Positions 25,983 to 34,718 of a stretch of DNA of 64,000 bases are shown here, in pieces. The DNA is taken from positions 19,541 through 83,540 of the forward strand of contig UQDA01000012.1 of NCBI GenBank assembly GCA_900539715.1. The letters are read 5' to 3'. Made by a program: the position numbers and the translations under genes. The stretch is from an uncultured Lachnospiraceae bacterium (GTDB lineage Bacteria; Bacillota; Clostridia; Lachnospirales; Lachnospiraceae). How positions within the stretch are numbered: the stretch's first letter is position 1; the number at the start of each line of letters is the position of its first letter. Under the pieces are notes generated by a model that did no database searches, was not told the origin of the DNA, and worked only from the letters and a program-made list of their open reading frames with translations.

Positions 25983-26453
25983 GTGCCACGTAAAGGACAT
26001 ATTCAGAAAAGAGATGTATTGGCAGATCCTTTGTACAATGACAAAGTAGTAACTAAGCTTATCAACAACATCATGCTTGACGGTAAGAAGGGCGTTGCTC
26101 AGAAGATTGTATACGGCGCATTTGCCAGAGTAGAAGAAAAAGCCGGCAAACCGGCTCTGGAAGTTTTTGAAGAGGCTATGAACAACATCATGCCTGTTCT
26201 GGAAGTTAAAGCAAGACGTATCGGCGGCGCTACCTATCAGGTGCCGATCGAGGTAAGAGCTGACAGACGTCAGGCTCTGGGTCTGCGTTGGCTGACCATG
26301 TTCTCCCGCAAGAGAGGCGAGAAGACCATGGAAGAGAGACTGGCGAACGAGATTCTGGATGCTGCCAACAACACCGGCGCTTCCGTGAAGAGAAAAGAAG
26401 ACGTTCATAAGATGGCTGAAGCGAACAAGGCATTCTCTCATTACAGATTCTAA
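25983..26453 (+). CDS. rpsG: 30S ribosomal protein S7
   Basis: This 156-residue protein has the normal length when read from the GTG at 25983 (M-PRKGHIQKRDVLADPLYND). The frame is open upstream to an ATG at 25962, but that ATG precedes the GGAGGGAAG ribosome site. S7 nucleates assembly of the 30S head. It is followed by fusA after 62 bases. Confidence 0.96.
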   Translation: MPRKGHIQKRDVLADPLYNDKVVTKLINNIMLDGKKGVAQKIVYGAFARVEEKAGKPALEVFEEAMNNIMPVLEVKARRIGGATYQVPIEVRADRRQALGLRWLTMFSRKRGEKTMEERLANEILDAANNTGASVKRKEDVHKMAEANKAFSHYRF

Positions 26454-26515
26454 TGAATCTGTAATGCAGAAAGCGTTACGCTGCATCTGGCTGATTTCAA
26501 TAGGAGGAAAAACCT

Positions 26516-28633
26516 TTGGCTGGAAGAGAATATCCATTAGAGAGAACCAGAAACATTGGTATTATGGCGCACATCGATGCTGGTAAGACTACCACCACCG
26601 AGCGTATCCTGTACTATACCGGTGTTAACTACAAAATTGGTGACACTCATGAAGGTACTGCAACCATGGACTGGATGGAGCAGGAGCAGGAAAGAGGTAT
26701 TACCATCACTTCTGCAGCTACCACCTGTCACTGGACTCCGCAGACAAATTGCGAAGTAAAGCCCGGCACACCGGAATATCGTATCAATATTATTGATACA
26801 CCCGGACACGTTGACTTCACGGTTGAGGTTGAGCGTTCCCTGCGCGTACTGGACGGCGCCGTTGGCGTGTTCTGTGCAAAGGGCGGCGTAGAGCCTCAGT
26901 CTGAGAACGTATGGCGTCAGGCTGACACTTATAACGTACCCCGTATGGCATTCATCAACAAGATGGATATCCTGGGTGCAAACTTCTATGGCGCGGTCGA
27001 TCAGATAAAGACCCGTCTGGGCAAGAATGCTATCTGCATTCAGCTGCCTATCGGCAAGGAAGATGAATTCAAGGGAATCATCGACCTGTTCGATATGAAA
27101 GCCTACATCTATAATGATGAGAAGGGTGAAGACATCACTGTTACAGATATTCCTGAAGATATGCAGGATGATGCAGAACTGTATCGTTCCGAGCTTGTCG
27201 AGAAAATCTGTGAGCTGGATGACGACCTGATGATGGCTTATCTGGAAGGTGAAGAGCCTTCTAACGAAGAGCTGAAAGCGGTTCTGAGAAAAGGAACCTG
27301 CGAGTGTACAGCAGTTCCCGTATGCTGCGGTACCGCATACAGAAACAAAGGTATCCAGAAGCTTCTGGATGCTATCGTAGAGTATATGCCTTCTCCGCTG
27401 GACATCCCCGCTATAAAGGGTGTTGACCTGGAAGGCAACGAGGTTGAGAAGCATTCTTCGGACGACGAGCCTTTCGCTGCTCTGGCGTTCAAGATCATGA
27501 CCGACCCGTTCGTTGGTAAGCTGGCATACTTCCGCGTTTATTCCGGTACACTGAACTCCGGTTCTTATGTACTGAACGCAACAAAAGATAAAAAAGAGCG
27601 TGTGGGCCGTATCCTTCAGATGCACGCAAACAAGAGAATGGAGCTGGACAAGGTATACGCAGGCGATATCGCTGCAGCGGTAGGCTTTAAGTTTACCACG
27701 ACAGGTGATACTATCTGTGACGACCAGCATCCGGTAATCCTTGAGTCCATGGAGTTCCCTGAGCCGGTTATCGAGCTGGCTATCGAGCCCAAGACCAAAG
27801 CAGGTCAGGACAAGATGGGTATCGCTCTTGCAAAGCTTGCAGAAGAAGATCCTACCTTCCGTGCACATACCGATCAGGAGACAGGTCAGACGATCATCGC
27901 CGGCATGGGCGAGCTCCATCTGGAAATCATCGTAGACCGTCTGCTGCGTGAGTTCAAGGTAGAGGCTAACGTAGGCGCTCCTCAGGTTGCTTACAAAGAA
28001 ACCTTCACCAAGGCTGTTGATGTGGACAGCAAGTACGCAAAACAGTCCGGTGGTCGTGGTCAGTACGGTCACTGTAAAGTTAAATTCGAGCCTATGGATC
28101 CTAACGGCGAAGAGACATTCAAATTCGAGTCCACCGTTGTCGGCGGTGCTATCCCGAAGGAGTATATCCCTGCTGTAGGCGAAGGTATCGAAGAAGCTAC
28201 AAAGGCTGGTATTCTGGGCGGCTTCCCTGTACTGGGCGTACATGCGAATGTATTTGATGGTTCTTACCATGAAGTCGACTCTTCCGAAATGGCATTCCAT
28301 ATTGCCGGCTCTCTGGCATTCAAGGAAGCTATGCAGAAGGGTAATCCGGTACTGCTCGAGCCTGTCATGAAGGTTGAGGTTACCATGCCTGAGGAATACA
28401 TGGGCGATGTTATCGGTGACATCAACTCCCGTCGTGGCCGTATCGAAGGTATGGATGACATCGGCGGCGGTAAGATCGTAAGAGCGTTTGTTCCGCTTGC
28501 AGAGATGTTCGGTTACTCTACAGACCTGCGTTCCAAGACTCAGGGCCGTGGTAACTACTCCATGTTCTTTGAAAAATATGAGCAGGTGCCTAAGAACGTA
28601 CAGGAGAAAGTACTCGCTGCAAAGGCGAAGTAA
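26516..28633 (+). CDS. fusA: Elongation factor G
   Basis: This 705-residue translocase GTPase starts at TTG (26516), placed 8 bases after AGGAGG. The G1 motif AHIDAGKT is at residues 18-25, with DTPGHVDF (G3) and NKMD (G4) following. Domains II to V are complete, including the domain IV sequence GGRGQYGHCKV. Length is normal. It belongs to the str operon with rpsL and rpsG. Confidence 0.97.
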   Translation: MAGREYPLERTRNIGIMAHIDAGKTTTTERILYYTGVNYKIGDTHEGTATMDWMEQEQERGITITSAATTCHWTPQTNCEVKPGTPEYRINIIDTPGHVDFTVEVERSLRVLDGAVGVFCAKGGVEPQSENVWRQADTYNVPRMAFINKMDILGANFYGAVDQIKTRLGKNAICIQLPIGKEDEFKGIIDLFDMKAYIYNDEKGEDITVTDIPEDMQDDAELYRSELVEKICELDDDLMMAYLEGEEPSNEELKAVLRKGTCECTAVPVCCGTAYRNKGIQKLLDAIVEYMPSPLDIPAIKGVDLEGNEVEKHSSDDEPFAALAFKIMTDPFVGKLAYFRVYSGTLNSGSYVLNATKDKKERVGRILQMHANKRMELDKVYAGDIAAAVGFKFTTTGDTICDDQHPVILESMEFPEPVIELAIEPKTKAGQDKMGIALAKLAEEDPTFRAHTDQETGQTIIAGMGELHLEIIVDRLLREFKVEANVGAPQVAYKETFTKAVDVDSKYAKQSGGRGQYGHCKVKFEPMDPNGEETFKFESTVVGGAIPKEYIPAVGEGIEEATKAGILGGFPVLGVHANVFDGSYHEVDSSEMAFHIAGSLAFKEAMQKGNPVLLEPVMKVEVTMPEEYMGDVIGDINSRRGRIEGMDDIGGGKIVRAFVPLAEMFGYSTDLRSKTQGRGNYSMFFEKYEQVPKNVQEKVLAAKAK

Positions 28634-28664
28634 ATTCCTGACAGCATCGGTTTCAAACAGTCCG

Positions 28665-28698
28665 TTTTAACGGGAAATTTCAAGGTTTCCCGTTAAAA
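28665..28698. terminator. Hairpin between fusA and tuf
   Basis: A perfect 13-base inverted repeat TTTTAACGGGAAA / TTTCCCGTTAAAA with an 8-base loop. There is no T run after it on the plus strand, so it may be a weak terminator or an mRNA-stabilizing end. Confidence 0.55.
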
Positions 28699-28704
28699 TA
28701 GGGC

Positions 28705-28733
28705 TTGAAAATACAGCTATTATCGAATATAAT
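28705..28733 (+). promoter_or_regulatory. Promoter of tuf
   Basis: TTGAAA (28705-28710), a 17-base spacer and a perfect TATAAT (28728-28733). tuf can therefore be transcribed apart from fusA. Confidence 0.85.
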
Positions 28734-28792
28734 CATAGATAGCTGATTCAAACAAACATTTAAATCACTGATTTAAGGAGGATTACAAGGAA

Positions 28793-29980
28793 ATGGCTAA
28801 AGCTAAATTTGAAAGATCCAAGCCCCATTGTAACATTGGTACCATCGGCCACGTTGACCATGGTAAAACAACTCTGACAGCTGCTATCACAAAGACTCTG
28901 CACGAGAGACTGGGCACCGGCGAAGCTGTTGCTTTCGAGAATATCGATAAGGCTCCCGAAGAGAGAGAGCGTGGTATCACCATCTCTACTTCTCACGTTG
29001 AGTACGAGACAGAGAAGAGACACTATGCACACGTTGACTGCCCTGGACATGCTGACTACGTTAAGAACATGATCACTGGTGCAGCTCAGATGGATGGCGC
29101 TATCCTGGTTGTTGCTGCTACAGACGGTCTGATGGCTCAGACAAAAGAGCACATCCTGCTGTCCCGTCAGGTAGGCGTTCCGGCTATCGTTGTTTTCCTG
29201 AACAAGTGCGACATGGTAGACGACGACGAGCTGCTTGAGCTGGTTGAGATGGAAGTTACCGAGCAGCTGGAAGAGTACGAGTTCCATGACTGCCCGATCA
29301 TCAGAGGTTCTGCTCTGAAGGCTCTGGAAGATCCCAACAGCGAGTGGGGCGATAAGATCCTTGAGCTGATGCACACTGTTGATGAGTTCATTCCGGATCC
29401 GGAGCGTGACACAGACAAGCCTTTCCTGATGCCTGTCGAGGACGTATTCACCATCACAGGTCGTGGTACTGTTGCTACAGGCCGTGTTGAGAGAGGTACT
29501 CTGCACCTGAACGAGGAAGTTGAAATCGTTGGTATCAAAGAAGAGACCAAGAAGACTGTTGTTACAGGTATCGAGATGTTCCGTAAGATGCTGGATGAGG
29601 CTCAGGCTGGTGATAACATCGGCGCTCTGCTGCGTGGTATCCAGAGAACTGAAATCGAAAGAGGACAGGTTCTGGCTAAGCCCGGCACTGTTACATGCCA
29701 TCACAAATTTACCGCTCAGGTTTACGTTCTGACAAAGGACGAGGGTGGCCGTCATACACCTTTCTTCAACAACTACAGACCTCAGTTCTACTTCCGTACA
29801 ACTGACGTTACTGGCGTTTGCGAGCTGCCTGCTGGCACAGAGATGTGCATGCCTGGCGATAACGTAGAGATGACCATCGAGCTGATCCATCCTATCGCTA
29901 TGGAGCAGGGTCTGACATTCGCTATCCGTGAGGGTGGCAGAACTGTTGGTTCAGGCCGTGTAGTTTCTATCATCGAGTAA
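28793..29980 (+). CDS. tuf: Elongation factor Tu
   Basis: This 395-residue GTPase delivers aminoacyl-tRNA to the ribosome. G motifs are GHVDHGKT (residues 19-26), DCPGHADY and NKCD, the last with Cys rather than the commoner Lys or Met. Domains II and III are complete. An AAGGAGG site precedes the ATG. Codon use is strongly biased, as expected for a very highly expressed gene. A strong terminator follows. Confidence 0.98.
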   Translation: MAKAKFERSKPHCNIGTIGHVDHGKTTLTAAITKTLHERLGTGEAVAFENIDKAPEERERGITISTSHVEYETEKRHYAHVDCPGHADYVKNMITGAAQMDGAILVVAATDGLMAQTKEHILLSRQVGVPAIVVFLNKCDMVDDDELLELVEMEVTEQLEEYEFHDCPIIRGSALKALEDPNSEWGDKILELMHTVDEFIPDPERDTDKPFLMPVEDVFTITGRGTVATGRVERGTLHLNEEVEIVGIKEETKKTVVTGIEMFRKMLDEAQAGDNIGALLRGIQRTEIERGQVLAKPGTVTCHHKFTAQVYVLTKDEGGRHTPFFNNYRPQFYFRTTDVTGVCELPAGTEMCMPGDNVEMTIELIHPIAMEQGLTFAIREGGRTVGSGRVVSIIE

Positions 29981-30011
29981 TCTTTGACAGAATCTATTAA
30001 TAATAGAATTC

Positions 30012-30047
30012 AAAGGGCTTTCCGATTTTTCGGAAAGCCCTTTTTTT
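30012..30047 (+). terminator. Terminator after tuf
   Basis: AAAGGGCTTTCCG, loop ATTTT, CGGAAAGCCC, then seven T residues. It overlaps the end of the convergent MerR gene by two bases and may also serve that gene. Confidence 0.95.
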
Positions 30048-30882
30048 AACAGAGATATGTATCTTTTTTGATAAGCCCTATGAGCAATAGCCCGAGCAGG
30101 ACAGCAGTATCTGCAAAGAGCAGGATTACGACATTTTTTACAATGCCGTAGATAAAAAGGATAGAGAAGACTTCTACGGACAATGCGACGAAGCACATAT
30201 AGTTCGTTAAGTATTCTGTTATAAGTTCGACATAGCGGCTATTCATTTGTATTTTTGCAAAAATAAATTGCCTCAGCAGGAAGCGGATGAGGATGCACAT
30301 AACCGGGTATGCAAAAATGAACTGCTTGCCGGCCAATGAAGAGGCTATCCCGTTGTTCCACTGTATCGGGATTTCCGGCGGCAGGTTTCTGTAAGCCAGC
30401 AGAGCTGTCATGAAGGACAGGGCAGTGATGACCGCCCATATGAGAAAGCTGCCCCATATATATAAAAAGCTGACGGAATCCAGTTTAAAAACAGGTTCAT
30501 TGTTATCCCAGTATTCCTGTACTTGTGGTACATAGCGTTCTATCTGCAATTCGCCGTATCCTATATTTTTGGAAGCAAGCATTTTTTCACAGATAACCAT
30601 TGCCTGATTCAGACCGGAAATCTGGTTTTTTAATAGTTCATGCTGTTTGCTGATAGCTTCACGCAGCGTTATTTTTTCAGAGATGATATTTCGGATATCA
30701 TCGATAGAAAGTCCCAATGTTCTGAGATATGCGATTTTTTTTATATTTTCCACATCCTGTTCTGAATAGTCCCGATAGCCGTTATTTTCATTTCGGGATG
30801 GGACGATAAGCTTTTCTTTTTCGTAAAAGCGGATATTGGAACGGGATAAGCCTGTCAGCTCTTCGGTCTCTTTTATAGTCAT
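30046..30882 (-). CDS. MerR-family regulator fused to a four-helix membrane domain
   Basis: This is a 278-residue protein. Residues 1-70 form a MerR winged helix-turn-helix (TIKETEELTGLSRSNIRFYEKEKLI). Residues 71-105 are the dimerization coiled coil. Membrane segments lie at about 138-164, 186-208, 224-247 and 249-271. The sequence LPPEIPIQWN at 167-176 recalls the DUF1648 motif (LPxxIPxHW) found in SdpI-type membrane proteins. The effector may be a membrane or envelope signal. It has a MerR-type promoter with a 19-base spacer, which suggests autoregulation. No target gene is adjacent. Confidence 0.82.
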   Translation of the reverse strand: MTIKETEELTGLSRSNIRFYEKEKLIVPSRNENNGYRDYSEQDVENIKKIAYLRTLGLSIDDIRNIISEKITLREAISKQHELLKNQISGLNQAMVICEKMLASKNIGYGELQIERYVPQVQEYWDNNEPVFKLDSVSFLYIWGSFLIWAVITALSFMTALLAYRNLPPEIPIQWNNGIASSLAGKQFIFAYPVMCILIRFLLRQFIFAKIQMNSRYVELITEYLTNYMCFVALSVEVFSILFIYGIVKNVVILLFADTAVLLGLLLIGLIKKDTYLC

Positions 30883-30937
30883 GCCTTTTCCTTCCTTTCC
30901 ATAAGTGGTCGTATATTACTCTTGTACACTGAGGGTA

Positions 30938-30968
30938 ATTATAAGCTATAAACAAGGTTTACAGTCAA
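30938..30968 (-). promoter_or_regulatory. MerR-type promoter with 19-base spacer and dyad operator
   Basis: On the minus strand: TTGACT (30968-30963), a 19-base spacer and a perfect TATAAT (30943-30938). The spacer holds the dyad TGTAAAC-CTT-GTTTATA. A 19-base spacer with a central dyad is the hallmark of promoters that MerR-family proteins twist into activity. Confidence 0.75.
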
Positions 30969-31007
30969 GAGGATAAGTGCAATAAAGCAAAAAAATGCAG
31001 CAAAGAA

Positions 31008-31049
31008 ATCCCCGGCATGCCGTTTTGGGCGGAAAGCCGGGGATTTTTG
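31008..31049. terminator. Terminator between the HD-domain gene and the MerR promoter
   Basis: AAATCCCCGGC (31008-31018) pairs with GCCGGGGATTTTT. The T run is better on the plus strand, but both directions are plausible. It follows the 3' end of the minus-strand HD gene. Confidence 0.65.
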
Positions 31050-31102
31050 AGTGATGAAGTCCAAAGACTTTATCAAAGCTGTCTTGATGGGAGACCTGCT
31101 AT

Positions 31103-31597
31103 TCAGCCGTAGCTGAGTGCGACCCTGCCTTTGCGGGCAAGAGCGATACGGAAACGGCAGAACTCGGTAATGGCGCAGATTTTATCGGCAAAGCTGATGA
31201 TCCATGCTTCCCGGCTGCGGGGCATAGGCCCGAGCGGGAACATATGGGACAGGATTGCCTGATGTTCTTTTGCGGAAATGTGGAACTGCTCAGAACTGGT
31301 CTCTGCCGCTACCTTGGGATGATAGAATGCCTGTATCTCTCCTTCGGGAAGTTTATCTCTAAAGTCATATACGCAAAAGTCATGAAGGAGTCCGGCCCGT
31401 GCAGCAGCGCTGGCATCCATTCCGAACCTCTTAGCGAGGAGCCAGGAGATATAAGAGACGTTCAGACTGTGCATAAAGCGTGTAGTCTGATAGTGCTGTG
31501 TGTATCTTTGAAGCTTTTTGAATTCGGAATTATCCAGTATGCCCTGTACAAGACCGAGGTACTCGGCGCTGATGTCATCCGCCATCGTAATATCCAT
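31103..31597 (-). CDS. HD-domain protein (probable phosphohydrolase)
   Basis: This is a 164-residue protein. The HD metal site is read as H43 (TTRFMHSLNVS) and H72-D73 (AGLLHDF), followed by a further histidine (AKEHQAILSHMFPL) and a late aspartate (ISFADKICA). These residues fit the H...HD...D pattern of the HD superfamily, which removes phosphate from nucleotides or related molecules. The substrate is unknown. A GAAAGGA site precedes the start. It lies downstream of nrdG but is separated from it by a terminator-like hairpin. Confidence 0.83.
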   Translation of the reverse strand: MDITMADDISAEYLGLVQGILDNSEFKKLQRYTQHYQTTRFMHSLNVSYISWLLAKRFGMDASAAARAGLLHDFCVYDFRDKLPEGEIQAFYHPKVAAETSSEQFHISAKEHQAILSHMFPLGPMPRSREAWIISFADKICAITEFCRFRIALARKGRVALSYG

Positions 31598-31670
31598 CGG
31601 CTATCACATCCTTTCTTTTAAATTAAGGGAATGCCCAATGCTGTCACGCTTTATGCGTCAGCTTATTGGA

Positions 31671-31733
31671 TAAAAAAATGTTTCCCTATACTCTTAGTAT
31701 ATCGCGCAGAGCGGGAAAAGCAATAGGGAAACA
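31671..31733 (-). terminator. Terminator of nrdD-nrdG
   Basis: On the minus strand TGTTTCCCTAT (31733-31723) pairs with ATAGGGAAACA (31689-31679) and is followed by seven T residues. The loop is 33 bases and includes a smaller hairpin (ATACTAAGAGTAT). Confidence 0.75.
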
Positions 31734-31765
31734 CTGGGTTTAACAGATATTTGAGATATTCATAT

Positions 31766-32308
31766 TCACATTTTAATATCCTGGCTGACAAGGTCGTACC
31801 ACACAAGAGAGCCGGAAGCCAGCGTTTTCGGTACGTTGATAACGCGCTGATTTTCGGAGCCGCGGAAGGCAAGGCTGATATTTTTCTGTTCCTCGATAAA
31901 TTCGCCGTCCACGAGGACATCAATACAGGAAAGCATTTCATCAGTCACTTCGCAGCGGGCGCGGCTTTCGGAGAGCAGATCGCTTTCCAGCGTATAGCCG
32001 CTGTAGCACCATATCGTTTTATCGGGATATGCGGCGCGGACTCTTTTTAAAAATGGAAGAAGAGCGCGCTGGTTATCCGGTTCGAAGGGCTCTCCCCCAA
32101 GAAGGGAGAGCCCGTTGATATAGCCGGGAGCAAGGAGATTGAGAATCATATCTTCAGTCTCCTTTGTAAAAGGAGAGCCGAAGGAAAAGTCCCATGTCTG
32201 TGCGTTGAAGCAGTTCTTGCAGTGATGTGTGCAGCCGGAGACGAAGAGGGAGACACGGACGCCCTCGCCGTTGGCGATATCACAGTTTTTGATTTCTCCG
32301 TAGTTCAT
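31766..32308 (-). CDS. nrdG: Anaerobic ribonucleotide reductase activating protein
   Basis: This 180-residue radical-SAM enzyme installs the glycyl radical on NrdD. The cluster motif is C26-x3-C30-x2-C33 (GCTHHCKNCF), and LLGGEPF is the SAM-binding GGE motif. The start codon overlaps the end of nrdD at base 32308, so the two are translationally coupled. Length is slightly above the E. coli protein. Confidence 0.95.
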   Translation of the reverse strand: MNYGEIKNCDIANGEGVRVSLFVSGCTHHCKNCFNAQTWDFSFGSPFTKETEDMILNLLAPGYINGLSLLGGEPFEPDNQRALLPFLKRVRAAYPDKTIWCYSGYTLESDLLSESRARCEVTDEMLSCIDVLVDGEFIEEQKNISLAFRGSENQRVINVPKTLASGSLVWYDLVSQDIKM

Positions 32309-34467
32309 TACAGATGAAGCACCCTTTCTTTGATTTCCTGTGTGCGGCCCTGATTCCAGAACTGTGTGCCGATATAGCCGCAGGTACGGCGTGCAACGTT
32401 TAACTTGTTCTGGTCACGGCATCCGCAGTTGGGGCATTCCCATACGAGCTTTTTGTGTTCGTCTTCCACGATGCGTATCTCGCCGGAGTAGCCGCATTCC
32501 TGACAGAAATCACTTTTGGTATTGAGCTCCGCGTACATGATATTGTCATAGATAAAGCGCATGACCTGAAGGACGGCGGGGATATTGTTCTGCATGTCGG
32601 GGACTTCCACATAGCTGATAGCTCCGCCGGTGGAAAGCGCCTGGAACTGGGACTCGAATTTCAGCTTGGAAAAGGCGTCGATAGGTTCGGATACATGCAC
32701 ATGGTAGCTGTTGGTGATGTAGCTCTTATCGGTTACGCCTTCGATGACGCCGAAGCGCTTCTGCAGGCATTTTGCAAATTTGTATGTGGTGCTCTCGATG
32801 GGCGAGCCGTAAATGGAGAAAGCGATATTTGTCTCTTCCTTCCATTTGTTGCAGGCGTCGTTCATGTATTCCATTACTTCCAGTGCAAAAGGAGTCGCTT
32901 CCGGGTCGGTGTGTGACTTGCCTGTCATGTATTTTACACATTCATAGAGACCAGCATAGCCAAGGGAAATCGTGGAGTAGCCGCCATAAAGCAGTTTGTC
33001 GATGGTCTCTCCTTTTTTAAGACGGGCGAGAGCGCCGTACTGCCAGAGGATCGGGGCGGCGTCGGAAAGCGTACCCTTCAGACGGTTGTGGCGATACATG
33101 AGGGCACGATAGCAAAGGTCGAGCCGCTCGTCAAAAATCTGCCAGAATTTATCCATGTCTCCACCGGAGGATAATGCGACGTCGACGAGGTTTATCGTCA
33201 CAACGCCTTGATTGAAACGGCCGTAAAATTTGTAATTGCCGTTTTCATCCTTCCAGGGGCTCAGGGCGCTGCGGCAGCCCATGACAGGGAAGCAGTTGCC
33301 TTCCTTTAATTCCTTCATTTTCTTTTCGGAGATGTAATCGGGAACAAGGCGCTTTGCAGTACATTTTGCAGCGAGCTGGGTCAGATAAAAATATTCTGTG
33401 CCTTCGTCAACATTGTCTTCTTCAAGCACATAGATAAGCTTTGGGAAGGCAGGGGTGATCCAGACGCCGGCTTCATTTTTTACGCCCTGATAGCGCTGTT
33501 TTAAGGTTTCTTCGATGATGAGTGCGAGATCTTTTTTCTCCTGTTCGTTTTTTGCTTCGTTCAGATACATGAACACGGTCAAAAAAGGAGCCTGTCCGTT
33601 GGTTGTCATAAGTGTGATTATCTGATACTGGATAGTCTGAACACCTTTGGTAATCTCGCGGTGGAGGCGTTTTTCAACGATAGTATCTATTTGTTCAGGA
33701 GTAGCTTCGGTGTTGAGGGTTTTGATTTCTTCGATCACCTCGGTGCGTATCTTTTCGCGGGATACCTGAACGAAAGGAGCCAGATGTGCGAGGCTGATGC
33801 TCTGTCCGCCGTACTGGTTGCTGGCAACCTGCGCGATTATCTGGGTTGCGATGTTGCAGGCGGTGGAAAAGCTGTGGGGCTTTTCGATGTAGGTTTCGCT
33901 GATAACAGTGCCGTTCTGAAGCATATCTTCAAGATTGACCAGATCGCAGTTGTGCATATGCTGTGCAAAATAGTCGGAATCATGAAAATGGATGATGCCC
34001 TTTTTGTCCGCTTCCACGATATCGGGAGGGAGCAGAAGGCGCTGTGTTAAGTCGCGGCTTACCTCGCCTGCCATATAGTCGCGCTGAACGCTGTTGACAG
34101 TAGGGTTTTTATTGGAATTTTCCTGCTTTACTTCTTCGTTGTTGCATTCGATCAAAGAAAGGATGCGGTTATCAGTAGTATTTGCCTTGCGGACGAGAGT
34201 GCGCTGATAGCGGTACTTTACATAATTTTTTGCAAGGTCAAAAGCGCCTGTGGACATGATCTGATTTTCGACCATATCCTGAATTTCTTCAACGGATACG
34301 GCGCGCCCCATTTTACTGCATTTATATTCTACATATTCTGCGATGTCGTGTATCTGCTCGGGGGTGAGCTTGGCGTTTTCAGAAGAATTGTTGGCTTTTG
34401 AAACAGCGGATATTATTTTATCAATGTCAAAATTCGCTTCGGAACCATTTCGTTTGATAATTTTCAT
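32308..34467 (-). CDS. nrdD: Anaerobic (class III) ribonucleoside-triphosphate reductase
   Basis: This 719-residue enzyme makes deoxynucleotides without oxygen. An N-terminal ATP-cone (IIKRNGSEANFDIDKI, residues about 2-90) provides allosteric control. The barrel domain follows. The C-terminal zinc site has the cysteines CQEC and CPNC. The glycyl-radical loop is RTCGYIG with the radical Gly at residue 697. AAAGGAGAG precedes the ATG. Two NrdR-like boxes lie upstream. Together with nrdG this marks an anaerobe. Confidence 0.97.
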   Translation of the reverse strand: MKIIKRNGSEANFDIDKIISAVSKANNSSENAKLTPEQIHDIAEYVEYKCSKMGRAVSVEEIQDMVENQIMSTGAFDLAKNYVKYRYQRTLVRKANTTDNRILSLIECNNEEVKQENSNKNPTVNSVQRDYMAGEVSRDLTQRLLLPPDIVEADKKGIIHFHDSDYFAQHMHNCDLVNLEDMLQNGTVISETYIEKPHSFSTACNIATQIIAQVASNQYGGQSISLAHLAPFVQVSREKIRTEVIEEIKTLNTEATPEQIDTIVEKRLHREITKGVQTIQYQIITLMTTNGQAPFLTVFMYLNEAKNEQEKKDLALIIEETLKQRYQGVKNEAGVWITPAFPKLIYVLEEDNVDEGTEYFYLTQLAAKCTAKRLVPDYISEKKMKELKEGNCFPVMGCRSALSPWKDENGNYKFYGRFNQGVVTINLVDVALSSGGDMDKFWQIFDERLDLCYRALMYRHNRLKGTLSDAAPILWQYGALARLKKGETIDKLLYGGYSTISLGYAGLYECVKYMTGKSHTDPEATPFALEVMEYMNDACNKWKEETNIAFSIYGSPIESTTYKFAKCLQKRFGVIEGVTDKSYITNSYHVHVSEPIDAFSKLKFESQFQALSTGGAISYVEVPDMQNNIPAVLQVMRFIYDNIMYAELNTKSDFCQECGYSGEIRIVEDEHKKLVWECPNCGCRDQNKLNVARRTCGYIGTQFWNQGRTQEIKERVLHL

Positions 34468-34639
34468 AAGACTCTCTCCTTTTCATGAATGCCATTGTCA
34501 TACCGCACCTTCGGAAGCCGCAAAGACGCTGCGAAGCGCAGTTCTCCGCCTCCCCCGACGGGAGAAATGGCACTTTTGAAGCAGCAGTATCAACTGCGGC
34601 GACAGGATTCATTATATATCCAGATGCCTTGAAAAACAG

Positions 34640-34668
34640 TTGCGCTGGCAACAAAAATATAATATAAT
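34640..34668 (+). promoter_or_regulatory. Promoter of the Crp-like gene
   Basis: TTGCGC (34640-34645), a 17-base spacer and a perfect TATAAT (34663-34668). The NrdR-like box begins inside the -10 element. Confidence 0.65.
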
Positions 34669-34691
34669 ACAAAATATAGTGGTTTGCACAA
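34664..34691 (-). promoter_or_regulatory. Promoter of nrdD-nrdG
   Basis: On the minus strand TTGTGC (34691-34686), a 16-base spacer and TATTAT (34669-34664). It overlaps the divergent promoter almost back to back. The leader of about 190 bases contains a GC-rich hairpin CTGCGCTTCGCAG. Confidence 0.5.
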
Positions 34692-34714
34692 AAATGATAT
34701 ACATGATGGTGTGA
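34667..34714. promoter_or_regulatory. Pair of NrdR-box-like sites
   Basis: ATACAAAATATAGTGG (34667-34682) matches 13 of 16 positions of the NrdR-box consensus ACACWATATATWGTGT. A weaker copy ATACATGATGGTGTGA (34699-34714) starts 32 bases later, which is three helical turns. Paired boxes with this spacing are typical of NrdR control of ribonucleotide reductase genes. Scored by eye. Confidence 0.6.
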
Positions 34715-34718
34715 AAAT

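Noticed and set aside
26537..28300. A 587-codon open frame on the strand opposite fusA
   Set aside because: It is entirely antisense to a highly biased gene, has no ribosome site or family likeness, and is explained by codon bias.
28665..28698. Mobile-element inverted repeat between fusA and tuf
   Set aside because: It is a single hairpin with no gene inside and no matching copy elsewhere in the window.
28760..29890. A 376-codon open frame opposite tuf
   Set aside because: It is an antisense shadow of tuf with repetitive Ser/Leu/Val composition and no initiation signal.
34468..34640. Possible cobalamin riboswitch in the nrdD leader
   Set aside because: The conserved B12-box pieces are missing, and the enzyme is the B12-independent class III type. 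Only simple GC-rich hairpins were seen.
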